64,000 bases of DNA from assembly GCA_963995505.1 (NCBI GenBank), contig OZ023194.1:10040428-10104427 (forward strand). The letters run 5' to 3'. Under the pieces are notes generated by a model, which saw only the letters and a program-made list of their open reading frames with translations, did not search any database and was not told the DNA's origin. Each line of letters opens with the position of its first letter. Position 1 is the stretch's first letter. Origin of the DNA: Hypericum androsaemum. Lineage: Eukaryota > Streptophyta > Magnoliopsida > Malpighiales > Hypericaceae. Made by a program: the position numbers and the translations under genes. This document shows positions 10,181-20,192 of the stretch, one piece after another.

Positions 10181-10249
10181 TTGGTTTTGGTAGGCAATAG
10201 GGAGAGCTGCCACATCTCTTGTAAAGCTAGCTGATACAGCTCGTGAGGA
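10181..10249 (+). pseudogene. Gene Y exon-3 5' fragment (copy 3, out of order)
   Basis: The acceptor (ggtttggtag analogue at 10184-10193) and the codons for GRAATSL.KLADTARE are present on the plus strand. The initial AMG is changed (atagggag). The exon is cut after gaggat and runs into gypsy integrase sequence at 10250. Confidence 0.8.
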
Positions 10250-10410
10250 TTTCCTTGAGGTGCATCACACATGAGAAACCTAAAGATTGGAGCAACTGGT
10301 TGACATTGGCTGAATGGTGGTACAACACCACCTTCCATTCTTCCATCGGAAGGACTCCATCTGAAGGCCTCTATGGAGTTGCTCCACCCATCCATCTACC
10401 CTATTTTGGA
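10250..10410 (+). mobile_element. Ty3/gypsy integrase fragment
   Basis: One frame reads EKPKDWSNWLTLAEWWYNTT and HSSIGRTPSEGLYG, the conserved C-terminal part of the gypsy integrase core. It is almost identical to 36495-36640 next to gene Y copy 6. The fragment is cut at both ends. Confidence 0.85.
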
Positions 10411-11539
10411 CCAAGTTCCCATAAAGAAAAGTCGAACAGAAACAAATCGTTACATAACTTTCTTCTCTCCAATAAATTCATAATGTGGTTCAACTTACAT
10501 CGAGTGTTGGTACATCAGCTACAACCAGGCTGGTAAATGCAACAGAAGTCTGCATTTAACAAGAGATTGTATGAGCCAAAATGTCAAAACAAAGCGCAAG
10601 CAAATACACAGAATCAATTAGTTATTAAAAGCCAAACCATCCTTGGAAAAACAGGAACACGTATAGACATTGTCCTCCTCCCTATTATACTTGGACTTAG
10701 ATAAACCCATTTTACCATCAACCAGTCAACACGTATAGACAAATCATGTTACCGCACTTGCTTTCATTTTGGAGTTTTAAGGAAGCAATGGACTACTAAC
10801 ATAATAATGGCAAGAACAATGCTAACAGTAGTCCTAACATGATCGGTTTCCCTCCACATCACCCGGAGGGGATTCAATTAAGTCAATTCCTCTTAAAAAC
10901 ACTCTAAACCAACCACTATTCCTCCGAATTCAAAGAATCCAACCGTCTCATTCCACAATTCGAAAACAAACAGACTAAACTTTCACTCAGATATCACTAA
11001 TGTCATGCTCATTTGGTTCCAAACAGACGTAAAGCTCTTGAAATCAACGCCAACGAACCTGAGGATCCGTTTGCATTCATCCGAAAACGGCTTTCGGAGT
11101 TTGTACAGAAAGTTGTTTTCCATCCCAATTAAGCAGTATTTCTTCTTAACAAATGGATACTAAACATCAACAACAGACATAATGCTACGATCTTTACCGT
11201 GCAGGCGACGAATGCGAACAGGAAGAAAGCTTGATTACACAAACTAAGCTCAGTGGGCGACAGGACAGACAAGGGAACGACAGGGGAGCCCACTTGAACA
11301 CGCAAGTTCCCATCTTCACCCAACCCTTCACTTGGGTCCTCACCCTCTTCAAAGCTGGAAACTTTGGGCTCCCCGCCGGTGGAATTTGACTGCTTCGAAG
11401 AGAACACTGAGAGCAGAGTAATGGGTTTTGATGGTTTAGGGGAAATCAAAAGGGACCTGCTTTGTCTAGTGAAAGGGAAGGGAAGTGGGTTTCTTCTTCT
11501 TGTTGCCATGGGATTGGAAGAGATGGTGGTTAGTTTCAT
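10411..11539 (-). pseudogene. Gene Y copy 3, exons 1 and 2, inverted
   Basis: On the minus strand exon 1 is 11539-11198 (114 codons, MKLTTISSNP to FAFVACT, with donor acg|gtaaag). Exon 2 is 10549-10499 (TSVAFTSLVVADVPTLD, ending before gtaagt). Both exons are open. Intron 2 is interrupted at about 10411 by gypsy sequence, and the exon-3 piece beyond it points the other way, so the gene cannot be spliced normally. Sequence and order match the 34913-36415 copy. Confidence 0.85.
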
Positions 11540-12642
11540 GGCTCAAGTTTGCGGAAGGAGGAGGGTTTTTGGCGAACTTCGGCGTCTTTTGGTTGATTCT
11601 TCGTTTGGAGATGTTTGTTTGTTCGTTAAGCTTCGGATTTGTTGTTTCCTGGTTGCCCAAAACTCAGCCTCGTCATTATCGCCTTCATCCACCTTCTTAT
11701 GGACAACCCCCGTAAGCAAAAACCAAAAAACCAACAATCTGTAACACTTAATGAATAAATAAACTCTAATTTATAAGGTTTTTATACCATCTAGTATCAC
11801 ATTCCAACCGGATAGAATTTTTAGAAGTAAGTTGTCTCAACAAGAACAATTAGTTTATGTTGGAGCATACAATTTGCATTCCAACTTTTTTTAAGAGATT
11901 ATTTCAATATTTCTTATATGTTCGAATATTTGTGATAACTGTTAGGATAATAACTAGAAGTACGTCGACGTGTATTTTGCAAACAGGAGGAACTTTTGTG
12001 TATATTTAAACAAACCCAAGAGACTTCAAACTAATTTTCCCTATTATTTATCTATATGATATTTATTATAGTTAGTTTTCTTTATCGTTTGTATTGTTCA
12101 TCTTTTATCTTATAGTTAGATGCATGACTATATTAAAGTCTAATTGCTGCAAATACACTCGCAAACATATTTCAAGGTATCGTCTCAATAAATTTTTATT
12201 ATTGCTCTTTATCTTTATTTCTTACTTACCCTAGAAATTTATATATTTATCCCTAAACAATTTCATTTATGATATTTTGAGCAAATTTATTTTGTCCTTC
12301 GTCTCTTTGTTGACTATTCTAATAATATATTTATTTTTTCAATTTTTGAATTTTATAAAACTCAGAGTTTATTTATAGTATTTCTTGTTGTTTGGTTTTG
12401 TCTAACCGGCGTAGAAACTCAAGAAAACATTGCAGGAAGTCCAAATTCATAGGACGCGCAGAAAATATGAAACTGGCGTAGACATTGCGAGTGAAGAAGA
12501 TACAAAGTCCACAGAAAAATGGAAATCCAGAAAACATGAGTTCTAACAGAAAGGCGGAGCAGTAATTGACCAAGACTCTCTCAGTTTTGCTTCTGCCAGC
12601 AGCACTATATACAGACAAGACACAAAACCAGCAACAAGTTTT
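11540..12642 (-). other. Inverted intergenic region between gene X and gene Y
   Basis: Read on the minus strand this is the X-to-Y spacer seen at 32818-34912 and 41593-42699. It includes the gatactagatggtataaa site that is uninterrupted here but split by a transposon at 33680. No gene. Confidence 0.75.
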
Positions 12643-12741
12643 CTACTTCAAGAACGGCTCGCAGCACAAGAAATTGTCACATATCATCTTGACATTGTCT
12701 TTGAGCGTCTCGAGGATGGTATCATCTGTTGCGTTCTGCTC
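12643..12741 (-). pseudogene. Gene X copy G, exon 7 only, inverted
   Basis: The minus strand has the acceptor ttggtag at 12742-12748, then the 33-codon exon 7 (ATDDTILE... to FLK-stop at 12643). About 75 bp of intron 6 remains, then the match is lost near 12818. No other exon of this copy was found, so it is the inverted end of a lost gene X. Confidence 0.85.
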
Positions 12742-12995
12742 CTACCAATTTATATATCAATCATGATCAGCGGATTGGACGAAGTACGAGTACTAATCCA
12801 TGAAATGGTAAATCAATGTGGCGGCCAATCTCTCTAAAGAGGTGGAAACCCTAATTTTCCCCCAATTTTGATAGAATTATCAAATTGCCCCTGCTCTTCT
12901 TCTGAAATGACAAATCAGCCCATCTCTCTCAATTTTGAATTTTTCACTAAATCCAAAAGAGACTCCACATCAATTTTTACCTGGATACATACTAA

Positions 12996-13360
12996 GCTCT
13001 GATACCAGTTGTTAGGATAGCGAAAGCACTTTTGATAGGCCCATGCACAACAACAGAGAGATAGGAGAATATATAAACACTGAGGATACGCGATACACGT
13101 GGTTCGATCAACCGACCTACTCCATGGGGGTATAGATGATCTTTCACTATGATATGGAGTACAACAAATACATAGGCTATAGCGCGGCTGCCCGCTTCAA
13201 GCCCTTCTCCCTGCCTACACTAATACACCCACTGTTTTAGGCCAAGGAACTCCTTAACACTGCCCTTCTATTTATAGGAGACTAACCCTAGAGTTCCTTT
13301 CTAATTAGAATCCTATTACATTGGGCAATAACTAAATAGGAAGTTGAGACATTTCCAACA
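12996..13360 (-). mobile_element. Ty1/copia LTR with primer binding site
   Basis: A 351-bp LTR (13010-13360) starts tgttaggat and ends tttccaaca on the plus strand. Outside its left end, 12996-13007 reads gctctgatacca, the reverse of the initiator-Met tRNA primer site. So this is the 5' LTR of a minus-strand element whose body is lost to the left of about 12850. A TATA-like tatttatagg is at 13268. Confidence 0.75.
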
Positions 13361-13667
13361 TCCTTATGCATCGGCGGTGGGTAGCTTGATGTATGCTATG
13401 GTTTGCACGAGGCCAGACATAGCACATGCAGTGGGAGTAGTGAGCAAGTTCAAGAGCAATCCGGGTGAGGAACATTGAGTTGCAGTGAAATAGATCCTTG
13501 GTTACTTGAAAGGTACTATTGAGAAGTGCCTATGTTTTGAGGGCAAAGATGTAAAGCTTATAGGCTATTGTGATGTGGACTTCGGGTCCAATGATCATGA
13601 TGAGAATTTGAGCATAAGTGTTTATGTATTTACGCTGGGAGGGACATCGATATCTTGGGCCTCGAGG
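13361..13667 (+). mobile_element. Older copia RNase H, left half
   Basis: Translation gives YASAVGSLMYAMVCTRPDIA, the classic junction of copia reverse transcriptase and RNase H, then YLKGTIEKCL and GYCDVDFGSN. Trp codons in the family motifs EHW and VKW are changed to stops (tga, tag). The frame is split by the element at 13668-16482 and continues at 16483. Confidence 0.9.
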
Positions 13668-14070
13668 TGTTAGGAATTTAGCAACCAAGAGAACAAAATG
13701 CGCAAAGAACACGGACACAAGAGTTTACGTGGTTCGATCTAATGCCTACGTCCACGGGGAGAAAGGAGAATTTTTATTGATGGATCCGAGTCACAAAGTC
13801 ATACAAGAACCTAGGTAACACATTCTTATATAATGGACAACACCCTTGTACATCAAGTAATCAATCTAGGTCAAATCTAGGAGTCCAAATCAGAGTCCAA
13901 GAAAAATAAAAAAATCCTCACAGTGCACCCCAGCGGGTGCTACCCTCCCAGCGGCCACTGGGCCTTCAAAAATCTCACATTCTGTAACACCCCCCATCGA
14001 GGTCTAGGGGGCTAGCAGCCGTTGGGCCTCTGATTTCCACCATTTATTTTTTTCTTAATATATCCCAACA
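13668..14070 (-). repeat. 3' LTR of the nested element
   Basis: It begins tgttaggaatttagcaacc and ends tatcccaaca. It pairs with 16082-16482 at more than 90% identity by eye, which implies a moderately old insertion. Confidence 0.9.
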
Positions 14071-14455
14071 ATCTCCACATTGGCGAGAAAATATCTCTTG
14101 CGAAGAACAATGAAGCTCAACCCAAACTTCAACAAACTCTATCTTGATGAAATACTACTCTATGAAGAACCATGAGAACTTGAGAAATCAAACCGACTCT
14201 ACCAACTCCACCTCGAACCATAGATCACCACCATCAATAAGACCATCTCAACTTTCTCTCCACAATTGTTCAATCACTTGAAGCCAGCCCCCAAGCTCGA
14301 GTTTCGAGCCTGCTTGACCTATTCCCTCTAATCTCTATTGAATCCCAACTAGCAAGTCCATCTGCTGAAGCAACCTTATGACCAATAGACGCATCCTCTA
14401 TTCTTCGGTCAGCCCTATGCTCCGCAACCTCAAATTGCCTTTCTGTTGGACCTTC

Positions 14456-15250
14456 TTATCTCAAATCAATACTACGTGCCATAGCATACAAAGGGCAACC
14501 TTTTGTTCTACCAAGTAGAACCCTCGACATGCCACGAACTCTACCGTTCGGCCTTGAGTGAGATAACTGATTCGCATGTGGTGCTACCAATGGCTTCGCA
14601 TACCCAATGCCAAACCTACCCAACACCTTTGATGTCGATGTTCTTTTAGACAACCACAGCGGAGCCCAGCTAATAATACTTCTCTGAGATAACCATGGCT
14701 CCTTACCAACCATGCCTCCATGAAATAACCATAGCTTGCTATCCATGTCTCCGTGAATCCCAACTGCACTCAAACCATCCATGTTAAGCCTTTTCTCCCT
14801 CATACGAACCAACCTCATATGACCTGAGCTCTTCCCCTCTCCATCAGAACCCAAAGATGTGACTCCACCTACAAAAGTGCCCCCCACTAATCTGTAGGTA
14901 TTCCTTGTATCTCTTTCACCCTTCATCACCACCATAGCATCCTTCTCCACCTCAATTAGCCCGCATACAACCTTATAGCTATACCGGTTATAATCCAAGG
15001 CTCCTAATGAGATCAAATTCCTCTCTAATTTCAGAACATGCCTAACCCCACACAACTTCACCACGATACCATCCCACATCTTGATCCGGATATCACCTAT
15101 GCTAGTGACTTTACAAACAAAACCATCACCCATAGTTACCATACCTGAATCAACGAACTTGTAGGTATCGAACCACCCTCTCTTGGGCGTCATATGGAAA
15201 GAATAAGCGATATCCAAAATCCAGGAATCAGAGTGCGTTGGACCTGACAA
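14456..15250 (-). CDS. Protease-like part of gag-protease polyprotein
   Basis: This 264-residue open frame contains SWILDIAYSFHMTPKRGWFD. That matches the copia protease region (family: W-[ILV]-[LIV]-D-[ST]-[GA]-A-[ST]-x-H-M), but the catalytic D-S/T-G is DIA here, so activity is doubtful. ISLGALD and the LWLF region follow, and the remainder matches no integrase. The same downstream region recurs in the relative at 47966-48744, so it is a conserved feature of the family. Confidence 0.6.
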   Translation of the reverse strand: MSGPTHSDSWILDIAYSFHMTPKRGWFDTYKFVDSGMVTMGDGFVCKVTSIGDIRIKMWDGIVVKLCGVRHVLKLERNLISLGALDYNRYSYKVVCGLIEVEKDAMVVMKGERDTRNTYRLVGGTFVGGVTSLGSDGEGKSSGHMRLVRMREKRLNMDGLSAVGIHGDMDSKLWLFHGGMVGKEPWLSQRSIISWAPLWLSKRTSTSKVLGRFGIGYAKPLVAPHANQLSHSRPNGRVRGMSRVLLGRTKGCPLYAMARSIDLR

Positions 15251-15271
15251 AATAGAAAAATGATCACCATC

Positions 15272-15529
15272 CTACCCGTCCGAATGAGAGGCCACTTTCA
15301 CATAACCAGACCCTTTTTCCTCGCGATCCTGAGTTCTTCTTAGACAATCCTTCTTCACGTGCCCTTTTTCTCTGCACTCGAAGTAATTTCTCTTGAACCT
15401 CATTGACCCCGACTTGGATCCCTTCCCATCTTTTTCTTCTCCTCGACCATGGCTACTACCCCTCACAACCAACCCTTCCATTTGTTCATCGCCAATTTTC
15501 CTCCTTTGATAAAACCCTAGCAGAGGCAC
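15272..15529 (-). CDS. Gag C-terminal zinc-knuckle segment
   Basis: An 85-residue open frame with NYFECREKGHVKKDC. A CCHC knuckle needs C-x2-C-x4-H-x4-C; the first Cys is Asn here, so the knuckle is degenerate. Basic Arg/Gly-rich sequence precedes it. The frame is shifted from the main gag frame at 15486-15896. Confidence 0.65.
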   Translation of the reverse strand: MPLLGFYQRRKIGDEQMEGLVVRGSSHGRGEEKDGKGSKSGSMRFKRNYFECREKGHVKKDCLRRTQDREEKGSGYVKVASHSDG

Positions 15530-15896
15530 TTGTGATCTTCTCCAATACCAGGAACTCCTTCCCCCAAGTTAAGGTTGTAACCAAATTCTCGTAGGAAGTC
15601 GGTAAGGAATTCAGGAGCAATAATGTCTTATCTTCCTCCTCAAACTTCACATCGATCCTTCTCAAATCACTCAACAATTGATTGAAAATATTGATGTGTT
15701 GGCCCAAATCCAAGCCTCCCATCATCTTAAGCCCATACAACTTTTGCTTAAGATAGAGTTTGTTCGACAAAGACTTAGACATATACCTTGCCTCCAATTT
15801 CTTCCATACCTCAGCTGGTGACTCCTCATCCATGATGTGATATATCACATCGTCCGCCAAGCACAAGCAAATTATCGCCACCGCTTTGGCCCTCAT
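15486..15896 (-). CDS. Gag (UBN2/Retrotran_gag type) of the nested element
   Basis: The 136-residue open part reads AEVWKKLEARYMSKSLSNKL, then YLKQKLYGLKM and LLNSLPTSYENLV, all hallmarks of copia gag. Upstream, 16054-15900 on the minus strand encodes the usual N-terminus (MTDGAKFALVKFD) but has two in-frame stops, so the protein is no longer made whole. Confidence 0.85.
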   Translation of the reverse strand: MRAKAVAIICLCLADDVIYHIMDEESPAEVWKKLEARYMSKSLSNKLYLKQKLYGLKMMGGLDLGQHINIFNQLLSDLRRIDVKFEEEDKTLLLLNSLPTSYENLVTTLTWGKEFLVLEKITSASARVLSKEENWR

Positions 15897-16081
15897 CTCC
15901 TTCCACTCTTAGTTTTCCATCTTCTCGGACTTTTTCTCCGAGAGCGCAATAACCATCCCTTATTGTACGAGGAGATCCTTAACACGCCTTTGCCATAACC
16001 TAAAATTTGAAGAACTATCGAACTTCACAAGAGCAAACTTCGCGCCATCCGTCATCCTCCAACCTTAGCTCTGATACCACT

Positions 16082-16482
16082 TGTTAGGAATTCAGCAACC
16101 AAGAGAACAAAATGTGCAAAGAATACGGACACAAGAGTTTACGTGGTTCGGCCTAATGCCTACGTCCACGGGGAGAAAGGAGAACTTTTATTGATGGATC
16201 TGAGTCACAAAGCCATACAAGAACTTAGGTAACATATTCTTATATAATAGAATACCCTTGTACATCAAGTAATCAATCTAGGTCGAATCTAGGAGTTCAA
16301 ATCAGAGTCCGAGCAAAATAAGAAAATTCTCGCAGTGCACCTCAGCGGGCGCTGCCCTCACAGCGGCCGCTGGGCCTTCAGAAATCCCACATTTTATAAC
16401 ACCCCCCAGCAAGGGCTAGGGGCTAGCGGCCGTTGGGCCTCTGATTTTCACCATTTTCTTCTTTTCTCGACATATCCCAACA
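16082..16482 (-). repeat. 5' LTR of the nested element
   Basis: It begins tgttaggaattcagcaacc and ends catatcccaaca. The reverse primer binding site lies immediately inside (16068-16079). Confidence 0.9.
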
Positions 16483-17125
16483 CGAGGTTGCAAAAGGTAG
16501 TGGCAAGGTCAACCGTGAAAAACGAGTACGTGGCTGTGAAGGAAGTAAGCAAAGAGATGGTATGGTTTCAAAATTTCTTGATAGAATTGAGAATGGAGCA
16601 AAGTTAAAATGTGCTCCATAGTGATAACCAAAGTGCGATACACTTGGCAAAGAATCTCGCTTTCCACTCAAGGACGAAGCACATTGAGTTGAGGTATCAC
16701 TACAGACAGGATCTCTTCGAGAGGAAGATCTTGAGGCTTGAGAAGATTGACAGAAAAGTGAATCTCGCAGACTTGTTAACCAAGGTGGTTACCTTGGAGA
16801 AACTGAAACTAAACATGGCTTCAGCAGGTCTAGTGAACTGAGAAGAGAGCCAGCATACCAAGGGGAGAAGAGGATCATCAAGTGAATGGTGACAAGTGAT
16901 GAGGATCGCCTAGTGAGAGGTGGTTTGTGTTGAGGTCAGTCTCTAGGTGGGAAATTGTTGGGTATGGAGCCTGAGATCGAGTGGTGGTGTCGATCGGATT
17001 CGAGAGACGGAGTCGAGTGAAGACGAAGTTGAAGCGAGATGAGGAGAAGCTGGCGTGCGCTAGCTAACTGGCAGGTGCTAGTGGGGACTTGCGGCGCAAG
17101 TCCACTAGCGATCGCTATTGATCCT
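16483..17125 (+). mobile_element. Older copia RNase H, right half, with 3' LTR start
   Basis: The frame resumes as SRLQKVVARSTVKNEYVAVK and runs, after one tag stop, through LHSDNQSAIHLAKN and RTKHIELRYH to LVN-stop at 16841. A purine tract (gtgggaaat) at 16948-16955 leads to an LTR start tgttgggtatgg at 16956. The LTR is cut at about 17125, where gene Y upstream repeat begins. Confidence 0.88.
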
Positions 17126-17130
17126 AATAT

Positions 17131-18169
17131 ATGTTTAAAAATTCATATTATGACTAATTTATCTAGTCCACTTATTGATTTAGTTTATTTTGTGTTGATT
17201 TAGTGAAATCGAACTTCTAAAGCAATTTTATATTTAATTTTGTATAAATTTCAAACAAATACCGCTTAGACTAGGTGGTTCGAATAAAAAAATCTGATGA
17301 AATCATCAGATCTGATCGAATTTCAGGCGATTTGCAAGGTTTCTGTACAAAACCCGAACCCGATGCGCTCAATTTTTTAAAGCCTTGGTTCATAAGCTGC
17401 AGATCATAAACAACTGATTTGTAGCTTACTCGTAACGGTCGTAAATAGACAAAAATGTAACACTTTATAAATAAATTTAGATTAATTTGTGAGAGAAATT
17501 ATTATACTTCAATTAGATCTCAAAACATTTTTAAAATGTTCGAATTTAATCTGAATTAGTGAGTATAGTAAAACTATTTAAGTGCTCTTCAAACACTTTG
17601 GATGAAAGAAACTGGAATTTGGAAGAATCTGGCTGAAGCCGATAATGACCAGGGGATAATGCCCCAACTCATTATATACTTAACAAACAAATCCAAAGCT
17701 TAACGAACAAACATCTCCCACCATTTAATGGTATATCCTTAATTTAAAAAAAATTGAGGCATTAAAATCGTACTCACACTAAGCTTTTTTTTTAAGTCAC
17801 ACTAAGACTACCCTTAATGGTATATCCTTAATTTTTACTTTTTTTTCGTATGTCCATGTTTTTTTTATTTTGTGTTGCGTGATGAACTTAATATATATCA
17901 TATAACGTATGAACATTTATCGTATAATGTATGAGCGTCGCAGTTGTAGAGAAGAAGCCTAGTTAGAGACTGAAGCACGTAACAGTCATAAAGTGTGACT
18001 ATTACAGATTGTTCTTAAGCTGCAAATCATAAACAATTGGTTTGCGGCTTACTCGTAACAGTAATTAATAAAATATTGTAGCACTTTATAAAGGAATTTA
18101 GACGGTGACAGAGTCGTTACAATCAGTCTCGGATGGAAAAAAAAACTGGGCTCATTCATAACTTGAGCC
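17131..18169. repeat. Gene Y upstream repeat, long form
   Basis: Positions 17131-17345 match 2495-2715, and 17311-18169 matches 7505-8336. It shows what lies upstream of gene Y copy 4. No gene inside. Confidence 0.75.
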
Positions 18170-18449
18170 ATGAAACTCACAACCATCTATCCAAGTCCAA
18201 TGGTAATACCCCCAACAAGAAGAAGAAACCCACTTCTCTTCCCTTTCCCTTTTGATTGCCTTTAAACCATCAAAACCCATTACTCTCCTTTCAGTATTCT
18301 TTTCAAAGCAGTCCAATTCCACCGGTGGGGAGCTCAAAGTTTTCAGCTTTGAAGTGGGTGAGGACCCAAGTGAAGATGGGAACTTGTGTGTTCAAGTGGG
18401 CTCCCCTGTCGTTCCCTTGTCCGTCCTGTCGCCCACAAGCTTAGTTTGA
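18170..18449 (+). pseudogene. Gene Y exon 1 (copy 4), broken
   Basis: The ATG at 18170 reads MKLTTIYPSPMVIPPTRRR but meets a taa after about 32 codons (gattgccttta-a). The rest of exon 1 is recognisable to LSPT and the LSL codons. At 18449 it fuses with gypsy 3' coding/UTR sequence (gacgaaggcgag) that also occurs at 37237. Confidence 0.88.
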
Positions 18450-19086
18450 CGAAGGCGAGAAGTCGGGCAGAAGTGAGAAGTTGAACGCTGGAGATGGGGG
18501 GGAAAATCAGAACCGGAATTAGGGTTTCAGAAAAAGGGGATTAGGGATTTCCAAGCCAAATTGGGGAAGACCGTTGCTGGGCTCAGTGACGTGGCAAGTG
18601 AAGCTGACGCGGGAACAACGGGTTGGTCGAAGGACTCGCAGGGACCAGTGACAGGGCAAGTGACCATTGAAGCTGCACTTGACCACTTTAAAGGGCACGC
18701 GGGTGGAGAGGAAACGATGCCGTTTCGTGGAATGGAAACAGACGCGGGTCCAGTCAGCCAATAGACGTTTGACACTAAGTAGTAATTAGGCAAGTATCAC
18801 TTTTGAAATTAGCCTATCCGTACTCTACTTTATTAGCCGGCCCAAAGAACTTGGTCTCCAAGTTTTTCTTATGCTGATGTAAGAAGATGCTGCCATCATA
18901 GTGTTTCTTGGCTTAATAGAGGAGACAACGATCCTTTCTTTTGTACTGAGAATCATATTGTAAGGCCTATATATTATCTAATGAAAGAGAAAGGGCAAGT
19001 TTAGCCTTTGAGAAAATCACTTTCGGCTTTGAAAAGAGTCTTCTTTTATCTGCTTCTCTTCTTTCGATCTCAAGAAGCCTCCTTGG

Positions 19087-19808
19087 TGTTGGAAAATTGT
19101 TTGAGTAGGAGGATGAAATGTGGTGGGAATGTCACGAACTTCAAGGATCTTTCGATTCTTTAAAACGAATAATTTGACCTTCCGAGTGAATCTCGCGAGT
19201 ACAACGGGTCAGTGAATTATCGCTCTCAGGATTCAATGAAATCCCAACTCCGTTGTCGAGTTCAAGGTTTGTACTTCTTTGATCCGACCAAGAACGCACT
19301 AGAAAGGATTTCTGATGATGCTTTGGAGGAAGATGAGTAGGAAGGTAATGAGAGTTGGATTCAAAATAATAAAAATAAAACTCGCTATTAATAGAAGTTT
19401 GGCATGAGAACTTATGTCTTTACATCACCAAAAGACTCCCTGAAACGTTCATCAATAGTGGTTGATGATTTGGGTCACTTCCCTTAAGTTTAAACTCAAG
19501 GGACACGAAGTTTGAATCTATCCGGGCAGACTTGTGGTCGCCAGTTAACTGGCGGCCGCAAGTCTGCCCGGATAGTGGTTGATGATTTGGGTCACTTCTC
19601 TTGAGTTTAAACTCAAGGGACACGAAGTTTGAATCTATCCGGGCAGACTTGCGGCCGCCAAGTCACAAGAAATCGCTCTCAGAAATTAATTTCTTGCGGT
19701 CGCAAGCATGTCATTTGTTCCAAATCGCTCTCGGACCAAAATTATTGGCAGTCGACAATTCTTTGATCCCATTACTCCTTGTCGTAACGGCTTTGAAAAT
19801 ATCCAACA
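19087..19808. mobile_element. Solo LTR (722 bp) inside the gypsy LTR
   Basis: It starts TGTTGG and ends CCAACA, between cttgg (19082-19086) and cttag (19809-19813), a 5-bp target duplication with one later change. Uninterrupted versions of the target exist at 3529, 25158 and 38848. It differs from the copy at 37891 mainly by a tandem duplication of about 117 bp (first unit from about 19457, second from 19574). Confidence 0.85.
19518..19575. repeat. 58-bp near-perfect palindrome
   Basis: Arms of 29 bp meet at 19546/19547 (ccagtt|aactgg) with only two mismatches. The left arm starts ctatccgggcagacttg. It marks the junction of the 117-bp duplication inside the solo LTR. The sister LTR at 37891 has a single arm. 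Confidence 0.92.
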
Positions 19809-20083
19809 CTTAGTTCACCAAGCGGCCTTGGAAATGAGGTTCTTCGGATCTTTTAAGCTCCCTGGAATCCACTAGTATCAAAATTTCTAAAAATAATTCT
19901 TATTTAAACTAAAACACTTTAAGTAATTTGGAGTGAAGTAACAATATTTTTGCTAATCGGAACAGGAAAACCCTTCCAACATCCGAGTGAAGTATCTTCC
20001 TCGTCCATTGTCTCCTCCTCTTCGCGATCACCAATAGGTTGGTTCTGCTTGAGAAAGAAATACAAGACTCAAAGGTTGGTTCC

Positions 20084-20091
20084 TATATAAA
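20084..20091 (+). promoter_or_regulatory. TATA box of gene X copy C
   Basis: TATATAAA in the conserved context, 109 bp before the ATG. Copies E and F have about 430 bp in this interval, so copy C has lost about 320 bp of 5' leader. Confidence 0.7.
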
Positions 20092-20192
20092 GTTGATGTC
20101 ATAGTTTATTAAATATCTCATTTTGCTTTACTAATGTTGGTTGCTTCATAGTTTTGTGTTCGTTCAGGTAACTCGAGGTTGCTTTTAGATCG

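Larger units (their letters stand above)
13668..16482 (-). mobile_element. Complete-ended copia-type element encoding only gag-protease (2815 bp)
   Basis: LTRs lie at 13668-14070 and 16082-16482 (about 400 bp, 5'-TG...CA-3'). They are flanked by a 5-bp target duplication CGAGG (13663-13667 and 16483-16487). The primer site gctctgatacca (reverse) is at 16068-16079 and a purine tract (aatgtggagattg on the minus strand) lies beside the left LTR. The internal part is about 2.0 kb: gag, zinc knuckle, protease-like region, then about 400 bp noncoding. No integrase, reverse transcriptase or RNase H is present. It interrupts an older copia element. Confidence 0.92.
18450..19880 (+). mobile_element. 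Ty3/gypsy 3' end and LTR, split by a solo LTR
   Basis: Outer sequence: 18450-19086 (end of gypsy coding/UTR, then LTR) and 19809-19880 (LTR end, ccactagtatca). A tatatattatctaatgaaag stretch at 18967 is a likely LTR TATA. The inner 722-bp element at 19087-19808 is annotated separately. Confidence 0.7.

Noticed and set aside
9872..10395. Open frames around 9870-10395 on both strands
   Set aside because: They mix unidentified GC-rich sequence, a gene Y exon-3 piece and gypsy integrase; no single frame corresponds to a protein family.
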